Source: an uncultured Erythrobacter sp.
GTDB taxonomy: Bacteria > Pseudomonadota > Alphaproteobacteria > Sphingomonadales > Sphingomonadaceae
Assembly (NCBI RefSeq): GCF_958304185.1
Contig: NZ_OY284433.1
Location: 1,984,001 to 2,048,000, forward strand
DNA: 64,000 bases
Direction: 5' to 3'
A program made the position numbers and the translations under genes. Numbering within the stretch: position 1 is the stretch's first letter; every line of letters starts with the position of its first letter. The notes below the pieces were generated by a model. The model was not told the DNA's origin, did no database searches, and saw only the letters and a program-made list of their open reading frames with translations. Below, piece by piece: positions 17,301-25,507 of this stretch.

Positions 17301-19067
17301 CCCGGCGGGCACGGTGAGGATGAAATCGTGGATCGAACCGAGGCTCGCATCGGTCAGGAAGGTCGGCACTTCGGCAGCGACCCGGAAGCCGAAGTTCTCC
17401 AGCGCCGGGACCGCATCAGACAGCGCCAGCGTGCCGGTCATCACATAGACCTTCAGCCGCAGCGTATCGGCCCCGTCACCATCGAGCCGGTAGAGCCGCA
17501 CCGTGCGGGTGGCGCGGGTCACTTCGCCTTCGGCCACCACCAGCGTGCGCAGCTTGGCGATGTCGCGCGCGGCTTCCTGCGGGCCATAGGTCAGGCGGTA
17601 ACCGGTCGGGAATGCAGGCGCATAACGCGCGGCGAGCGCAGCGGCGCGGCCTTCTTCCTCGCTGGCCGCAAGATGGCCTGCCACCGCCTCGTTCCAGCCG
17701 CGCAGCAGATCGACCAATTGCGCTTCAATCGCGGCATCATCGGGCAGATCGGCGCAGGCGCGCACATCGACCAGGAAGCGCAGCAGGGCGAGCGAGGAGC
17801 TTTCGACCTCAAGGCTCCAGTCAAGCAGCGCCGCACCGGGCGTGCCGAGCAGCATCGCCTGAATCTGCAAGCGCACATCGGTCGACAGCTGATCGCGCGG
17901 CAACCACACGAAGGCGAAGACGTGCCGCTCCAGCGTGGCGCGCACCATGATGAGGCGCGGGCGTGGACGGTCGATCAGGGCCATCTTGGCGGTCACCAGA
18001 TCGGCGACCCGCGCAGGCTCAAAGGCGGTCAAAAGGTCATTGGGCAGCGAGGTGAAGGCGTGCACCAGCGCCTTGCCATTATGCCCCGCCGGATCGAAGC
18101 CGAGCTGCTGGGTCATGCCTGCAACGATCGCGCGCAGCACCGGCACTTCGCTCGGCCGCGCGTTCAGCGCCGCGCTGGTCCACAACCCGGCATGGATCGA
18201 CAGCGCGGTAATCGCGCCACTTTCGCGCACCGGCACGATGAACAGATCGAGCGGGCTGAAGCGGTGCACCCGCGCCTGCACATTGGACTTGATCGCCAGC
18301 AGCGCCTTGGGCGTGCCAGCCGTCTCGTGCCGGTCGAACCATTCGAACGCGCGGGCAAAGCTGACTTCGGCGAGCAACTCGCCCGCCGAAGCGCGGCAGA
18401 TGCCGAGCTGCTGGGCGGTCGTCCCGTCACGGTGGCGGGTGAGGTGGCCGAGCTGGGTCAGCATCCCGCCGCCCAGCCAGCCGAGCAGCGCGCTCGCTTC
18501 GGGGTCAATCGCCCCGGCCAGTACCGCATCGGCGTTGATCGCGGTCTGCATCGCGGGCCAATCGCTGACAGCGGCATGGACATCGGCGAGGGTGGATTGC
18601 AACGCTTCGAGCAGGTCGCGCCGTTGGCGGGCATCGACGCGCGGGGTTTCGATATAGATCAGCGATTCGCGCGTGCCGTCCTTGCCCAGCCCGGTGATCC
18701 CACCTGCGCCATCGCGCTCGACCGGGATGACGGGGTGCAGCAGCCGATCAATCGCGAGCCCCTGCGCGGCAATCGCCGCCGCAATCGAATCGACCAGAAA
18801 CGGCATGTCATCATTGATGATGGCGATGCGCAGGTGGCGCCGGTCGCCGGTTGCGGATTCGATCTGGACCAGCGATTGGCCGGGCGCGCGGGTGGCCGCA
18901 GCGGCGAGCAGCCAGGTGGCGGCTTCTTCCAGCGCAGGCTTCTCTACCGGCGCGTCACCGGGAAGCAGCGAAGCTTCAAGCTGAAGGCGCAAGGCCTTGA
19001 TCAACGCGCGTTGTGGCGCTTGGCCCGTGGATTTGGGCGCCGCGGCGGCAACGGTCTTGGACCCCAT
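14349..19067 (-). CDS. gdhB: NAD-specific glutamate dehydrogenase, large GDH-180 type
   Basis: 1572 residues, close to the ~1600 usual for GDH-180 enzymes. The frame is open upstream to 19496, but the ATG at 19067 has AGGAG 8 nt away and starts a plausible protein (MGSKTVAAAAPKS). The N-terminal ~700 residues hold the regulatory ACT-like modules (LRIAIINDDMPFLVDSIAAA). The catalytic core contains GGLRWSDRRDDFRTEILGL, VKNAVIVPTGAKGGFYPKQL and the NAD-binding stretch around MWFGGIGTYVKAPQE. It oxidatively deaminates glutamate to 2-oxoglutarate and ammonia, a catabolic role. It stands alone, with ~130 bp of leader before the LLM oxidoreductase gene. Confidence 0.95.
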   Translation of the reverse strand: MGSKTVAAAAPKSTGQAPQRALIKALRLQLEASLLPGDAPVEKPALEEAATWLLAAAATRAPGQSLVQIESATGDRRHLRIAIINDDMPFLVDSIAAAIAAQGLAIDRLLHPVIPVERDGAGGITGLGKDGTRESLIYIETPRVDARQRRDLLEALQSTLADVHAAVSDWPAMQTAINADAVLAGAIDPEASALLGWLGGGMLTQLGHLTRHRDGTTAQQLGICRASAGELLAEVSFARAFEWFDRHETAGTPKALLAIKSNVQARVHRFSPLDLFIVPVRESGAITALSIHAGLWTSAALNARPSEVPVLRAIVAGMTQQLGFDPAGHNGKALVHAFTSLPNDLLTAFEPARVADLVTAKMALIDRPRPRLIMVRATLERHVFAFVWLPRDQLSTDVRLQIQAMLLGTPGAALLDWSLEVESSSLALLRFLVDVRACADLPDDAAIEAQLVDLLRGWNEAVAGHLAASEEEGRAAALAARYAPAFPTGYRLTYGPQEAARDIAKLRTLVVAEGEVTRATRTVRLYRLDGDGADTLRLKVYVMTGTLALSDAVPALENFGFRVAAEVPTFLTDASLGSIHDFILTVPAGRDAGALLERAGLIEGALAEVLNGTAEDDPFNRLIPAAGLAPSSANWLRAVYRYLRQTGVSYTIYTVVDALVAAPQVTRAMIDLFAARHDPTFAGDRNEAIAAAQSAFTRGLAKVTAINDDRLLRLYRAVIDAVLRTNAFAPAAAEALAFKIDSALVPGLPKPVPWREIFVYSRRVEGIHLRSGAVARGGLRWSDRRDDFRTEILGLMKAQRVKNAVIVPTGAKGGFYPKQLPSPAIDREGWAAEGRAAYEIFIRTLLSVTDNIIGGTVVHPDCVQVLDGEDPYFVVAADKGTATFSDIANGIAQSRDFWLDDAFASGGSNGYDHKAMGITARGAWVSVQRHFREMGIDVQTQSVTVAGCGDMSGDVFGNGMLLSKALKLVAAFDHRHIFIDPSPDPLASWKERKRMFELPRSSWEDYDASLISKGGGVFPRSAKVIKLPKQAREVLGIEAKEIEPEALISAILRAPVDLMWFGGIGTYVKAPQENNIAVGDPANDGLRVDATEVRARVIGEGANLGVTQAGRIAFSLNGGRINTDFIDNSAGVDCSDNEVNIKIALAAATASGKLAPKKRNTLLAAMTDEVAALVLEDNRLQALALSVASSGGAGATASYIRLIEQLEEVSDFDRRTEGLADGETLSRRAADGQGLTRPELAVLLSSAKLALQSAIEASTLPDDPVLEPVLLARFPSAMRKTYAAEIRGHRLRSEMIATSLSNRIVNRLGMVHPFELAEEEGVGLAEVAAAFVVAERLFGLDPLWRELDGADIPEAARLVLFDRLAAAVGNLMSDVLRTASGKVAAGAMIGELQSGVAALVSGRDELLTDEPRARSRALRDRFVAAGAPQALAAKVANLFDFDGAVGLAQGALVAGIETKLLTHAFTDIGTRLGLDWAQGTAAYMSPSDVWERLLVSGLARDFQQMRIEFLRRLMQAKSGADDPRGAVAEWAERNAQGVAQFRAMIARAQARPPVGAAMLAQIASQARNLLER

Positions 19068-19197
19068 TTTTGGCTCCTGCTCATCCTGCGTTCCGGCTGC
19101 GCTTTGCGCGCAATATTGTTGTTCCGGATTGTTGTTATCGTGTCTGGCGCGATACCCGCTTTCGTGCGTCTGGCGCAAGCGTGATGATTGCGCAGTG

Positions 19198-20193
19198 TTA
19201 CGCCGCGAGGACGGTTTCGCAGGCTTCCACAGTGAGTTCGAGGCTGCGGATACGTGCCGCTGCGTCATAGGTCGCACCGCAGAGCAGGATCTCGTCCGCG
19301 CCGGTGCGGGCGACGAAAGCCGCGATCCCTTCGCGCACCTGCGTAGGCGTGCCCACGGCTGCGGCTTGCCCCAGATGGGCGAGCATCGCCTGCGCCTGGG
19401 CGGGCAGCGTGTCGGTATATCCCTCAATCGGCGGCGGCAGCTTGCCGGGCGAGCCGCTGCGCAGGCGCACGAAGCTTTGTTGCTGGCTCGTCGCAAGCAA
19501 GCGGGCTTCGGCCTCGGTCTCGGCGGCGAACACGTTCATCGCCACCATCACCTGCGGCTTGGCGAGCGCTTCAGACGGCTGGAAATCGCGGCGATAGACG
19601 GCGAGCCCGGCGTCGAGGTGGTCGGGCGCGAAATGGGCGGCAAAGGCATAGGGCAGGCCCAGTTTTGCCGCGAGGCTCGCGCCAAACAGGCTCGAGCCCA
19701 GCATCCACAGCTCCACCTGCGCGCCAAGGCCCGGCGTGGCGTGGATCGGTAGGTCGTAATCCCCCGTCAGCAGCGCGCGCAGTTCGACCACGTCCTGCGG
19801 AAAATATTCGGCGGCCTGATGGAGGTTCTTGCGCAAGGCCCGCTGCAATTCCGGCCCAGCACCCGGCGCGCGGCCCAACCCGAGGTCAATCCGGCCGGGG
19901 AACAGCGCGTCTAAGGTGCCGAATTGCTCGGCGATCTGGAACGGGGTGTGGTTGGGCAGCATGATCCCGCCCGATCCGATCCGGATGCGGCTGGTGGCAT
20001 TGCCGATATGGGCGAGCACCACTGAGGTCGCCCCGCCCGCGATCCCGTCCATCGCGTGATGTTCGGCGACCCAGAAGCGGTCACACCCCAAGGCTTCGGC
20101 GGCGCGGGCGAGATCGGTGGTGTCGGCGAAGGCCTCTGAAAGCGTGCCGCCTTCGCGCACCGGCACCAGATCGAGCACGGAAAATCGGGTCAT
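19198..20193 (-). CDS. LLM-class flavin-dependent oxidoreductase
   Basis: 331 residues of the bacterial luciferase-like monooxygenase fold (FMN TIM barrel). LDLVPVREGGTLSEAF at the start, WVAEHHAMDGIAGGATSVV, RIRIGSGGIMLPNHTPFQIA and FPGRIDLGLGRAPG are hallmark stretches of the YhbW-like subgroup. The start overlaps the stop of the TPR gene (ATGA), placing it third in a hydrolase-TPR-oxidoreductase operon. The substrate is not predictable. Confidence 0.9.
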   Translation of the reverse strand: MTRFSVLDLVPVREGGTLSEAFADTTDLARAAEALGCDRFWVAEHHAMDGIAGGATSVVLAHIGNATSRIRIGSGGIMLPNHTPFQIAEQFGTLDALFPGRIDLGLGRAPGAGPELQRALRKNLHQAAEYFPQDVVELRALLTGDYDLPIHATPGLGAQVELWMLGSSLFGASLAAKLGLPYAFAAHFAPDHLDAGLAVYRRDFQPSEALAKPQVMVAMNVFAAETEAEARLLATSQQQSFVRLRSGSPGKLPPPIEGYTDTLPAQAQAMLAHLGQAAAVGTPTQVREGIAAFVARTGADEILLCGATYDAAARIRSLELTVEACETVLAA

Positions 20194-21047
20194 GATTGGG
20201 GAGCCTCCTTGGACGCAGTCTCGCCTGCCGGACCAAGCTGCGCAAGGTAATCCTTGGCTGTCACGGCGGCAGGACTTTCGGGCGCGAGAGCGAGCACGGA
20301 TTGCCAGCTCGCCCGCGCAGCATCATCACGCCCGGCGAGGATCGCGATCACGCCTGCCTCAAGCCCGATATCCGGATCGCCCGGGGTGAGCAGGGCGGCG
20401 CGTTCGATGGCGGTCTGCGCGTCGGAGAGCCGGTCGAGCCGCCGGAGCAGGGTGGCTTTCAGAAGCCAGCCCTCGGCCCGTTCGGGCGCGAGCGTAGTTG
20501 CCGCTTCCAATGCGCCAAGCGCGTCCTCGCCGCGCGACAGGGCCACCAGCGCGCGGGCGCGGTCGATGGCAGCGATCGCTTCGAGCGGGGAGGAACGGGC
20601 GGCGCGGGCATCGTTCTGCGCCTGAGTCAGCAGATCGAGCGCGCCTTCGGCATCCCCGCCCGCCAGCGCGGCATTTCCGGCGAGCGCGGCAAAGCGCGCG
20701 CGGGTGCGGGTCTCGTCCGAAGGCGTTTCATCGCGTGCGGCGAGGAAGGCGGTGCGCGCATCCTGCCACAGCCCCAGCTCGCTCGCAGCGGTGCCGAGAC
20801 AGTGATTGGCGAGCACGCGGTCGGCGCCCTTGGTCTCGCTCCGGCGGATCTGCGCCATCGTGTGGGCGCGCGCCGGGTCTTCCGCCAGCTGATCGAGGCA
20901 TCTCTGGAGCCAAGCGCTGGTGGCATTCATATCGCCCTTCACCCCATCGGCACGGGGCGGACGATCACGCACCAATTCGTCTCCCGGCATCCCTCCGACC
21001 AGAGGATTGGGGCCAACCTGAAGCAGCAATGCGAGGAGCAGGGACAA
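20190..21047 (-). CDS. TPR-repeat protein with signal peptide (TTG start proposed)
   Basis: About 285 residues if translation begins at TTG 21047, 5 nt after the hydrolase stop, giving an N-terminus SLLLALLLQVGPNPLVGG that looks like a signal peptide. An internal ATG (20936, MNATSAW) would give a 248-residue cytosolic form. The body consists of alanine-rich helical repeats consistent with about five TPRs (for example AEGWLLKATLLRRLDRLSDA and DPDIGLEAGVIAILAGRDDA). It is probably a periplasmic scaffold protein. The neighbouring genes overlap or nearly abut it, so it belongs to an operon with them. Confidence 0.72.
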   Translation of the reverse strand: MSLLLALLLQVGPNPLVGGMPGDELVRDRPPRADGVKGDMNATSAWLQRCLDQLAEDPARAHTMAQIRRSETKGADRVLANHCLGTAASELGLWQDARTAFLAARDETPSDETRTRARFAALAGNAALAGGDAEGALDLLTQAQNDARAARSSPLEAIAAIDRARALVALSRGEDALGALEAATTLAPERAEGWLLKATLLRRLDRLSDAQTAIERAALLTPGDPDIGLEAGVIAILAGRDDAARASWQSVLALAPESPAAVTAKDYLAQLGPAGETASKEAPQS

Positions 21048-21052
21048 ATGAT

Positions 21053-21799
21053 CTATCCGTAGAATTCGGCCACGATGGCCTTGAGGGCGGCAATGTCGGC
21101 GGAGCGCGACAGGCGGTGGTCGCCGTCTTCTATCAGTGTCACCTGAACATCGTCCGACCGCAGCGCCGCTTTCAGTTTGAGGCTGATCTCCCACGGCACA
21201 TCGGCATCCGCCTTGCCGTGCAGCAGCCGCACGGGGCAGGTGATATCAATGCCGCTCTCCAGCCGGAGGTGGCATTCGGCGTCAGCGAAGAACTTGGCAT
21301 AAGTCGGCGTGGGTTCGGGGCCATAGGGGTTGGGCTCGAAGATCGTCTCGCCCGCTGCCAGCGCTGCGCGTTGTTCTTCGCTATAGCTCCAGCGGGTGAA
21401 ATCGGGCGCAGGGGCGATGCCGATTAGCCCGGCGAGGCGGTGCTTCAGGTGCTCCGCCACCAGCAGCATCAGCCACCCGCCCATCGACGATCCGACCAGC
21501 AGCACCGGACCACTGACGTAGGAAGCGACCAACGCCAGCACCTCATCGCGCCAGCCGCTCAGCATCCCCTCAGCAAATTCGCCGTCACTCAGCCCGCAGC
21601 CGGAATAGTCGAGTAGCAGGCAGGCGCGGCCCTTTTCCTGCGCTTCGGCAAACAGCGCGGTCGCCTTGCTGCCGCTCATGTCGGACATATAGCCGGGCAG
21701 GAATACGAGGCACGGGCCCCCGGAACCTTGGGCGCCATCCGTGTAGCGGAAGGCCACGCGGCGGCCATCATAAAGGGTGTGGTGCAGATGATCGGTCAT
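21053..21799 (-). CDS. Alpha/beta hydrolase (serine hydrolase)
   Basis: 248 residues from ATG 21799. The nucleophile elbow is VLLVGSSMGGWL (GxSxGG), the acid lies in LLHGKADADVPW and the histidine in IEDGDHRLS, forming a full catalytic triad. The N-terminal LVFLPGYMSDMSGSKA provides the oxyanion-hole strand. There is no signal peptide. The overall plan resembles ABHD10-like thioesterases/esterases; the substrate is unknown. It heads the operon with the TPR protein and the LLM oxidoreductase. Confidence 0.9.
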   Translation of the reverse strand: MTDHLHHTLYDGRRVAFRYTDGAQGSGGPCLVFLPGYMSDMSGSKATALFAEAQEKGRACLLLDYSGCGLSDGEFAEGMLSGWRDEVLALVASYVSGPVLLVGSSMGGWLMLLVAEHLKHRLAGLIGIAPAPDFTRWSYSEEQRAALAAGETIFEPNPYGPEPTPTYAKFFADAECHLRLESGIDITCPVRLLHGKADADVPWEISLKLKAALRSDDVQVTLIEDGDHRLSRSADIAALKAIVAEFYG

Positions 21800-21894
21800 G
21801 CGCGCAACCATGCCTTGCTAGGCTGCGCAAAGGCAACCATTGTCGGCGCGCGACTGTCACAGCAGCGCAACGGGAGAGGATTACGCGACACGCC

Positions 21895-23559
21895 ATGTTC
21901 AAAACCGACTCTGCCGCTCAGCCGGCCCCCTCGCACACGGCTCTTACCCGCCGCAACCTGTTCACGCTTGCGGGAGCCTCCGCCGCCTTGGCAGCGACTC
22001 CGCTCGCCGCGCGGAGCTTCGGTTCGGGTTTCACCCATAATGTCGCCAGTGGGGAGCCTTCGGCCACCAGCGTCTTGCTGTGGACCCGTTATGTCGCCGA
22101 AGCGGAAACCGCGCTGACGTGGCAGGTGAGCGAAACCGAGTCCTTCACCAAGCCGATTGCCGAGGGCAGCGTGGCTGCCTCCCCGGCGCGCGATTGGTGC
22201 GCCAAGGGCGTGGTGACGGGCCTGTCGCCGGATCGCTGGTATTTCTACCGCTTCCTCGCGCCCGATGGCGCCGCTTCGCCCGTGGGCCGCACCCGCACCT
22301 TGCCTGAGGGGCCTTCCGCGACGTTCCGCCTCGCAGTGTTCTCCTGCTCCAACTTCGGGTTCGGCTGGTTCAACGCCTATGGCCACGCCGCCGAAGCGAA
22401 TGACGCTGACTTGGCGGTGCATCTGGGCGATTACATCTACGAATATGGCGCGGGCACCTATCCCGACACCGAGCAAGGCGTGGCCGAGCGGGTGCTGGCG
22501 CCCACCACAGAAATCGTGGCGCTCACCGATTACCGCCTGCGCTACGCCACCTACCGCGCCGATCCCGATTGCCAGCGCCTGCATCAGGTGCTGCCGATGA
22601 TCGCGGTATGGGACGACCACGAAAGCGCCAACGACAGTTACGAAACCGGCGCGCAGAACCATCAGAGCGAGACCGAGGGCGATTGGGCCGCGCGCAAGGC
22701 CGCCGCCAAGCAGGCCTACCGCGAATGGATGCCGGTGTCGGATGCGCCCTATGCCGCCTATCAGGTCGGCGATCTGGCGACGCTGTTCCGGCTCGATACC
22801 CGGCTGGAGGGACGCGAGAAGCAGTTCAGCCTTGAAACCGTGCTGGCGGGCAAGACCGATCCGCAAGCCGCCATCGCCGCCCTCGACGCGTTCCGGACGG
22901 GCGACTGGGCCAATCCCGATCGCCAGTTGCTCGGGCAGGCGCAGGATGCGTGGCTAGCAGAAGGCCTCGCCGCCTCCACCGCCAAAGGCACCGCATGGCA
23001 GGTGCTGGTGCAGCAGGTGCTGATCGGCAATCTCAAAAGCCCGCAATCGCTGTACGCCCAGATCGGCGGCGACTTGCCCGATTACGTCCGCCAGCGCCTC
23101 ACCGCCTCGGCCATGGCGAGCAAGGCGGGACTGCCGCTCAACATGGATGCATGGGACGGCTATCCCGCCGCGCGCGAACGGGTGTTCAAGGCCGCGCTGG
23201 CGGCGGATGCGAACCTGATCGTGCTGGCGGGCGACACGCACAACGGCTGGGCGTTCGACCTGACGCAGGACGGCGCGAAGGTCGGCGTGGAGCTGGGGGT
23301 CTGCTCGGTCAGTTCGCCCGGATTCGAAACCTACCTGTCCTCCATCTCGCCCGACACGCTGGCCGCCGCGCTGGTGGCGGAGAACGAACAGCTCAAATGG
23401 GCCGATACCGCGCAGCGCGGTTACATGATGGTGGAACTGACCCCCGCCCGCGCGACGACCGAATATCGCTTCAGCACCGGCGTGAAGCAGCGTTCGACAA
23501 AGCTCGCAGGCACGAAGCGGATCACGACCAAGAAGGGTTCGGGCACGCTGGCGGTTTAA
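21895..23559 (+). CDS. phoD: Alkaline phosphatase D family protein (PhoD-like phosphatase/phosphodiesterase)
   Basis: 554 residues. A Tat signal (TRRNLFTLAGASAALAA) precedes the N-terminal fibronectin-like PhoD domain (FTHNVASGEPSATSVLLWTR). The catalytic metallophosphatase core follows: FSCSNF, DLAVHLGDYIYEYG, IAVWDDHESANDSY and VLAGDTHNGWAF provide the metal ligands. The exported enzyme should release phosphate from phosphodiesters or monoesters in the periplasm. The gene diverges from the hydrolase operon and its 3' end overlaps the converging hydrolase gene by 4 nt. Confidence 0.93.
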   Translation: MFKTDSAAQPAPSHTALTRRNLFTLAGASAALAATPLAARSFGSGFTHNVASGEPSATSVLLWTRYVAEAETALTWQVSETESFTKPIAEGSVAASPARDWCAKGVVTGLSPDRWYFYRFLAPDGAASPVGRTRTLPEGPSATFRLAVFSCSNFGFGWFNAYGHAAEANDADLAVHLGDYIYEYGAGTYPDTEQGVAERVLAPTTEIVALTDYRLRYATYRADPDCQRLHQVLPMIAVWDDHESANDSYETGAQNHQSETEGDWAARKAAAKQAYREWMPVSDAPYAAYQVGDLATLFRLDTRLEGREKQFSLETVLAGKTDPQAAIAALDAFRTGDWANPDRQLLGQAQDAWLAEGLAASTAKGTAWQVLVQQVLIGNLKSPQSLYAQIGGDLPDYVRQRLTASAMASKAGLPLNMDAWDGYPAARERVFKAALAADANLIVLAGDTHNGWAFDLTQDGAKVGVELGVCSVSSPGFETYLSSISPDTLAAALVAENEQLKWADTAQRGYMMVELTPARATTEYRFSTGVKQRSTKLAGTKRITTKKGSGTLAV

Positions 23560-24410
23560 TCCGCCAGTCCCTCCCGCAGCGCCGCTTCGAAGGCCGCGGG
23601 CTGATCGAACATGATGAAGTGGAAACTGTCCTCGATATAGGTCAGCGTCACGCCCGGCAGCCCGGCATAGGCCGGGGCGAACAGCGCCTCGACCCGGTCG
23701 CGCGGGGCGTAGGCGTTGGCGGCGGCAAGCACATTGACGGGCACGGTGATTTCGCCGAGGCGCGGGCGCAGGTCGGTGGTCATCAAGGTGTGAAATGCGC
23801 CTGCAAAGCTCGCACGGTCGCTGGCGAGTGACCACCCGACCACCTGCTCGTGAAAGCGCGTCTCGCGAACAAGCGATTGCACGCCCATGCGCTGGTTGGC
23901 GGCGAAGCTCGGCTCGTCCATCGCCAACATCGAATCGCGGATGACGCCCGCTTGCCCGGCGGTGCGCTCAGGCGTGAGCCTGGCATCGAAAATCAGCGGA
24001 TAGAACGGCAGCGAATCGACCACGACAACGCGGGAAATCCGGTCGGGATGGTCAGCGGCCAGCATCAGGCCGAGAAACCCGCCGAGCGAATGGCCGACAT
24101 AGGCGGCGCGAGTCACCTTCTGGCAATCAAGATGGCGGATCACCTCCGCCTCGGTGCGGGCGACCAGCGTGGCCGGATCGCCTTCCGGCGCGCGTCCGGC
24201 AAAGCCTGCGACATGGACCAGATGGACGCGGTAATCCTTAGCGAGACTGTCCTTTACCCCGTCCCACACGGCGGGGGACGAACCAAGGCCGGGGACCAGC
24301 ACCAGATCGGGGCCGCTGCCCGTCACCTCGAACGGCGGGCAAGCATCCTCGGCGAAAGCAGCAGCGGGTAGGCACAGCGCGGCAAGCGCAGCGAACATGG
24401 CGCGGGTCAT
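23556..24410 (-). CDS. Secreted alpha/beta hydrolase
   Basis: 284 residues with a signal peptide (MTRAMFAALAALCLPAAAFA/ED). GPDLVLVPGLGSSPAVW is the oxyanion region, AAYVGHSLGGFLGL the nucleophile elbow, and EDSFHFIMFDQP near the C-terminus carries the catalytic histidine. Its ATG overlaps the stop of the Xre-type regulator (ATGA), so it is the last gene of a tightly coupled four-gene operon. The periplasmic substrate is unknown. Confidence 0.9.
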   Translation of the reverse strand: MTRAMFAALAALCLPAAAFAEDACPPFEVTGSGPDLVLVPGLGSSPAVWDGVKDSLAKDYRVHLVHVAGFAGRAPEGDPATLVARTEAEVIRHLDCQKVTRAAYVGHSLGGFLGLMLAADHPDRISRVVVVDSLPFYPLIFDARLTPERTAGQAGVIRDSMLAMDEPSFAANQRMGVQSLVRETRFHEQVVGWSLASDRASFAGAFHTLMTTDLRPRLGEITVPVNVLAAANAYAPRDRVEALFAPAYAGLPGVTLTYIEDSFHFIMFDQPAAFEAALREGLAD

Positions 24411-24610
24411 TCGGGAGCTCCGTTTCTCAGGAAAATCGCCTCGATCGGCAGGCCGAACACATCGGCAATCGTAAAGGCGAGCGGGAGTGAGGGATCATAG
24501 CGGCCGGTCTCGATGGCGTTGACGCTTTGGCGGGAGACGCCCAGCCGGTCGGCCAGATCCTGCTGGCTCCAGCCGTGTTCGGCGCGCAGCACCTTGAGGC
24601 GGTTGTTCAT
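24407..24610 (-). CDS. Small Xre-type helix-turn-helix regulator
   Basis: 67 residues: one HTH_3 domain (LRAEHGWSQQDLADRLGVSR, then SVNAIETGRYDPSL) followed by VFGLPIEAIF. This is the compact YozG-like type commonly paired with a small membrane protein. It overlaps its upstream membrane gene and its downstream hydrolase gene by ATGA at both ends. The regulator probably controls its own operon from the promoter at 25412. Confidence 0.9.
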   Translation of the reverse strand: MNNRLKVLRAEHGWSQQDLADRLGVSRQSVNAIETGRYDPSLPLAFTIADVFGLPIEAIFLRNGAPE

Positions 24611-25185
24611 TCGCCGCGCACCTTCATCCACAATTGCGCCAAGCCAAGGCCCCCGGCCCACACCGGCAGCACCCACCACGCCCAGACGTGCGGGACGAGC
24701 TCGAACATCTCGAGGAAGCCCCAGAAGATGCCGATTGTCAGCACCAGCCCGAGGCTCATGATCGCCGCGCGCACGGTGCGGTAGCGCAGATATTCGTCGG
24801 TTTCCTCGACCAGATAACGGCCCATCGCCCAGATCATTGCGAAGGTCGGCAGGGTCGGTAGCAGGGCGATGGCGAAAACCATCGCGCCGGTGAGCTTGTA
24901 GCTGTTCCACACAGCAATCGCGATGCCGAGGCCGAGGACATAGCCGAAGGATGCGATCAGAAACCGCCGGTTGTAACGGATGATGACGGGGTTGGCGCAG
25001 TTCCGGCGCTCACCCGCCAGGACCAGCGGGATCAGCAGCCCCATCGCGCCCAGGAACAAGATCATGGCGATGGGGGCTGTGATGGCGTCAGTCAGCTTGA
25101 GCACAACGATGATGGCTGACGAAGCCAGATAGTTTCCGGCCCAGAACCACGGGCTGCGCCCTGAAGGAGTTGTTGCCTTTTCCAT
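24607..25185 (-). CDS. Integral membrane protein of the Xre-regulator operon
   Basis: 192 residues from ATG 25185; a GTG three codons earlier is possible. There are about six hydrophobic segments (for example APIAMILFLGAMGLLIPLVL, FLIASFGYVLGLGIAIAVW and SLGLVLTIGIFWGFLEMFEL). I do not recognise a named family. Membrane proteins of this sort often sit directly before a small HTH regulator, as here. Only 2 nt separate it from the stop of the 54-residue gene. Confidence 0.8.
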   Translation of the reverse strand: MEKATTPSGRSPWFWAGNYLASSAIIVVLKLTDAITAPIAMILFLGAMGLLIPLVLAGERRNCANPVIIRYNRRFLIASFGYVLGLGIAIAVWNSYKLTGAMVFAIALLPTLPTFAMIWAMGRYLVEETDEYLRYRTVRAAIMSLGLVLTIGIFWGFLEMFELVPHVWAWWVLPVWAGGLGLAQLWMKVRGE

Positions 25186-25187
25186 GG

Positions 25188-25352
25188 TCAGCACGCCCTA
25201 CCGGCGCAGGCGTTGCGGCGGCGCAGGACTAGCGGCACCACCGCCAGCGGGGCGTGTTGGGCGACAGCCTCGGGGATCACATCAAACACGGCCAGCAGCG
25301 CGACGGCGATCAGGGCGGCACCGAGCAGCAAGGCTTCTTGTATAGGCGACAT
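25188..25352 (-). CDS. 54-residue single-span membrane peptide
   Basis: It begins MSPIQEALLLGAALIAVALL, giving one membrane span, and ends with a basic, cysteine-containing tail (LRRRNACAGRAC). A strong ribosome site (AAGGAGC, 5 nt spacing) decides the ATG at 25352. It is the first gene after the promoter at 25385-25412 and ends 2 nt before the membrane-protein gene. This position makes it a believable small protein rather than noise. It could also act as a translated leader for the operon. Confidence 0.65.
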   Translation of the reverse strand: MSPIQEALLLGAALIAVALLAVFDVIPEAVAQHAPLAVVPLVLRRRNACAGRAC

Positions 25353-25384
25353 GGAAAGCTCCTTTTGCATAATGGCAAGGGTCC

Positions 25385-25412
25385 TTTACATGTGAGTCGT
25401 CGAACGTGTCAA
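25385..25412 (-). promoter_or_regulatory. Promoter of the Xre-regulator operon
   Basis: On the minus strand, a consensus -35 TTGACA (25412-25407), a 16-nt spacer and a -10 TGTAAA (25390-25385) lie ~33 nt before the ATG of the 54-residue gene. The -35 is perfect and the -10 is moderate. Confidence 0.55.
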
Positions 25413-25507
25413 GGATGCTTTCCATTGATACGCCCAAAACCCCGGTTCACGGTGTGTTTCATCAACTTGCGCGTGACTTATCGCAGTGGGAGGCCTATTT
25501 TCCGGCA

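Noticed and set aside
15132-19184. Very long open frames on the + strand (543 and 806 codons) opposite gdhB
   Set aside because: They lie wholly antisense to a recognisable 1572-residue GDH. Their translations are Arg/His/Gly-rich with no known motifs, the usual by-product of high third-position G+C.
19068-19496. 143-codon N-terminal extension of gdhB
   Set aside because: It overlaps the 3' part of the LLM oxidoreductase gene in another frame, has Arg/Ser-rich nonsense composition, and a good ribosome site marks the ATG at 19067.
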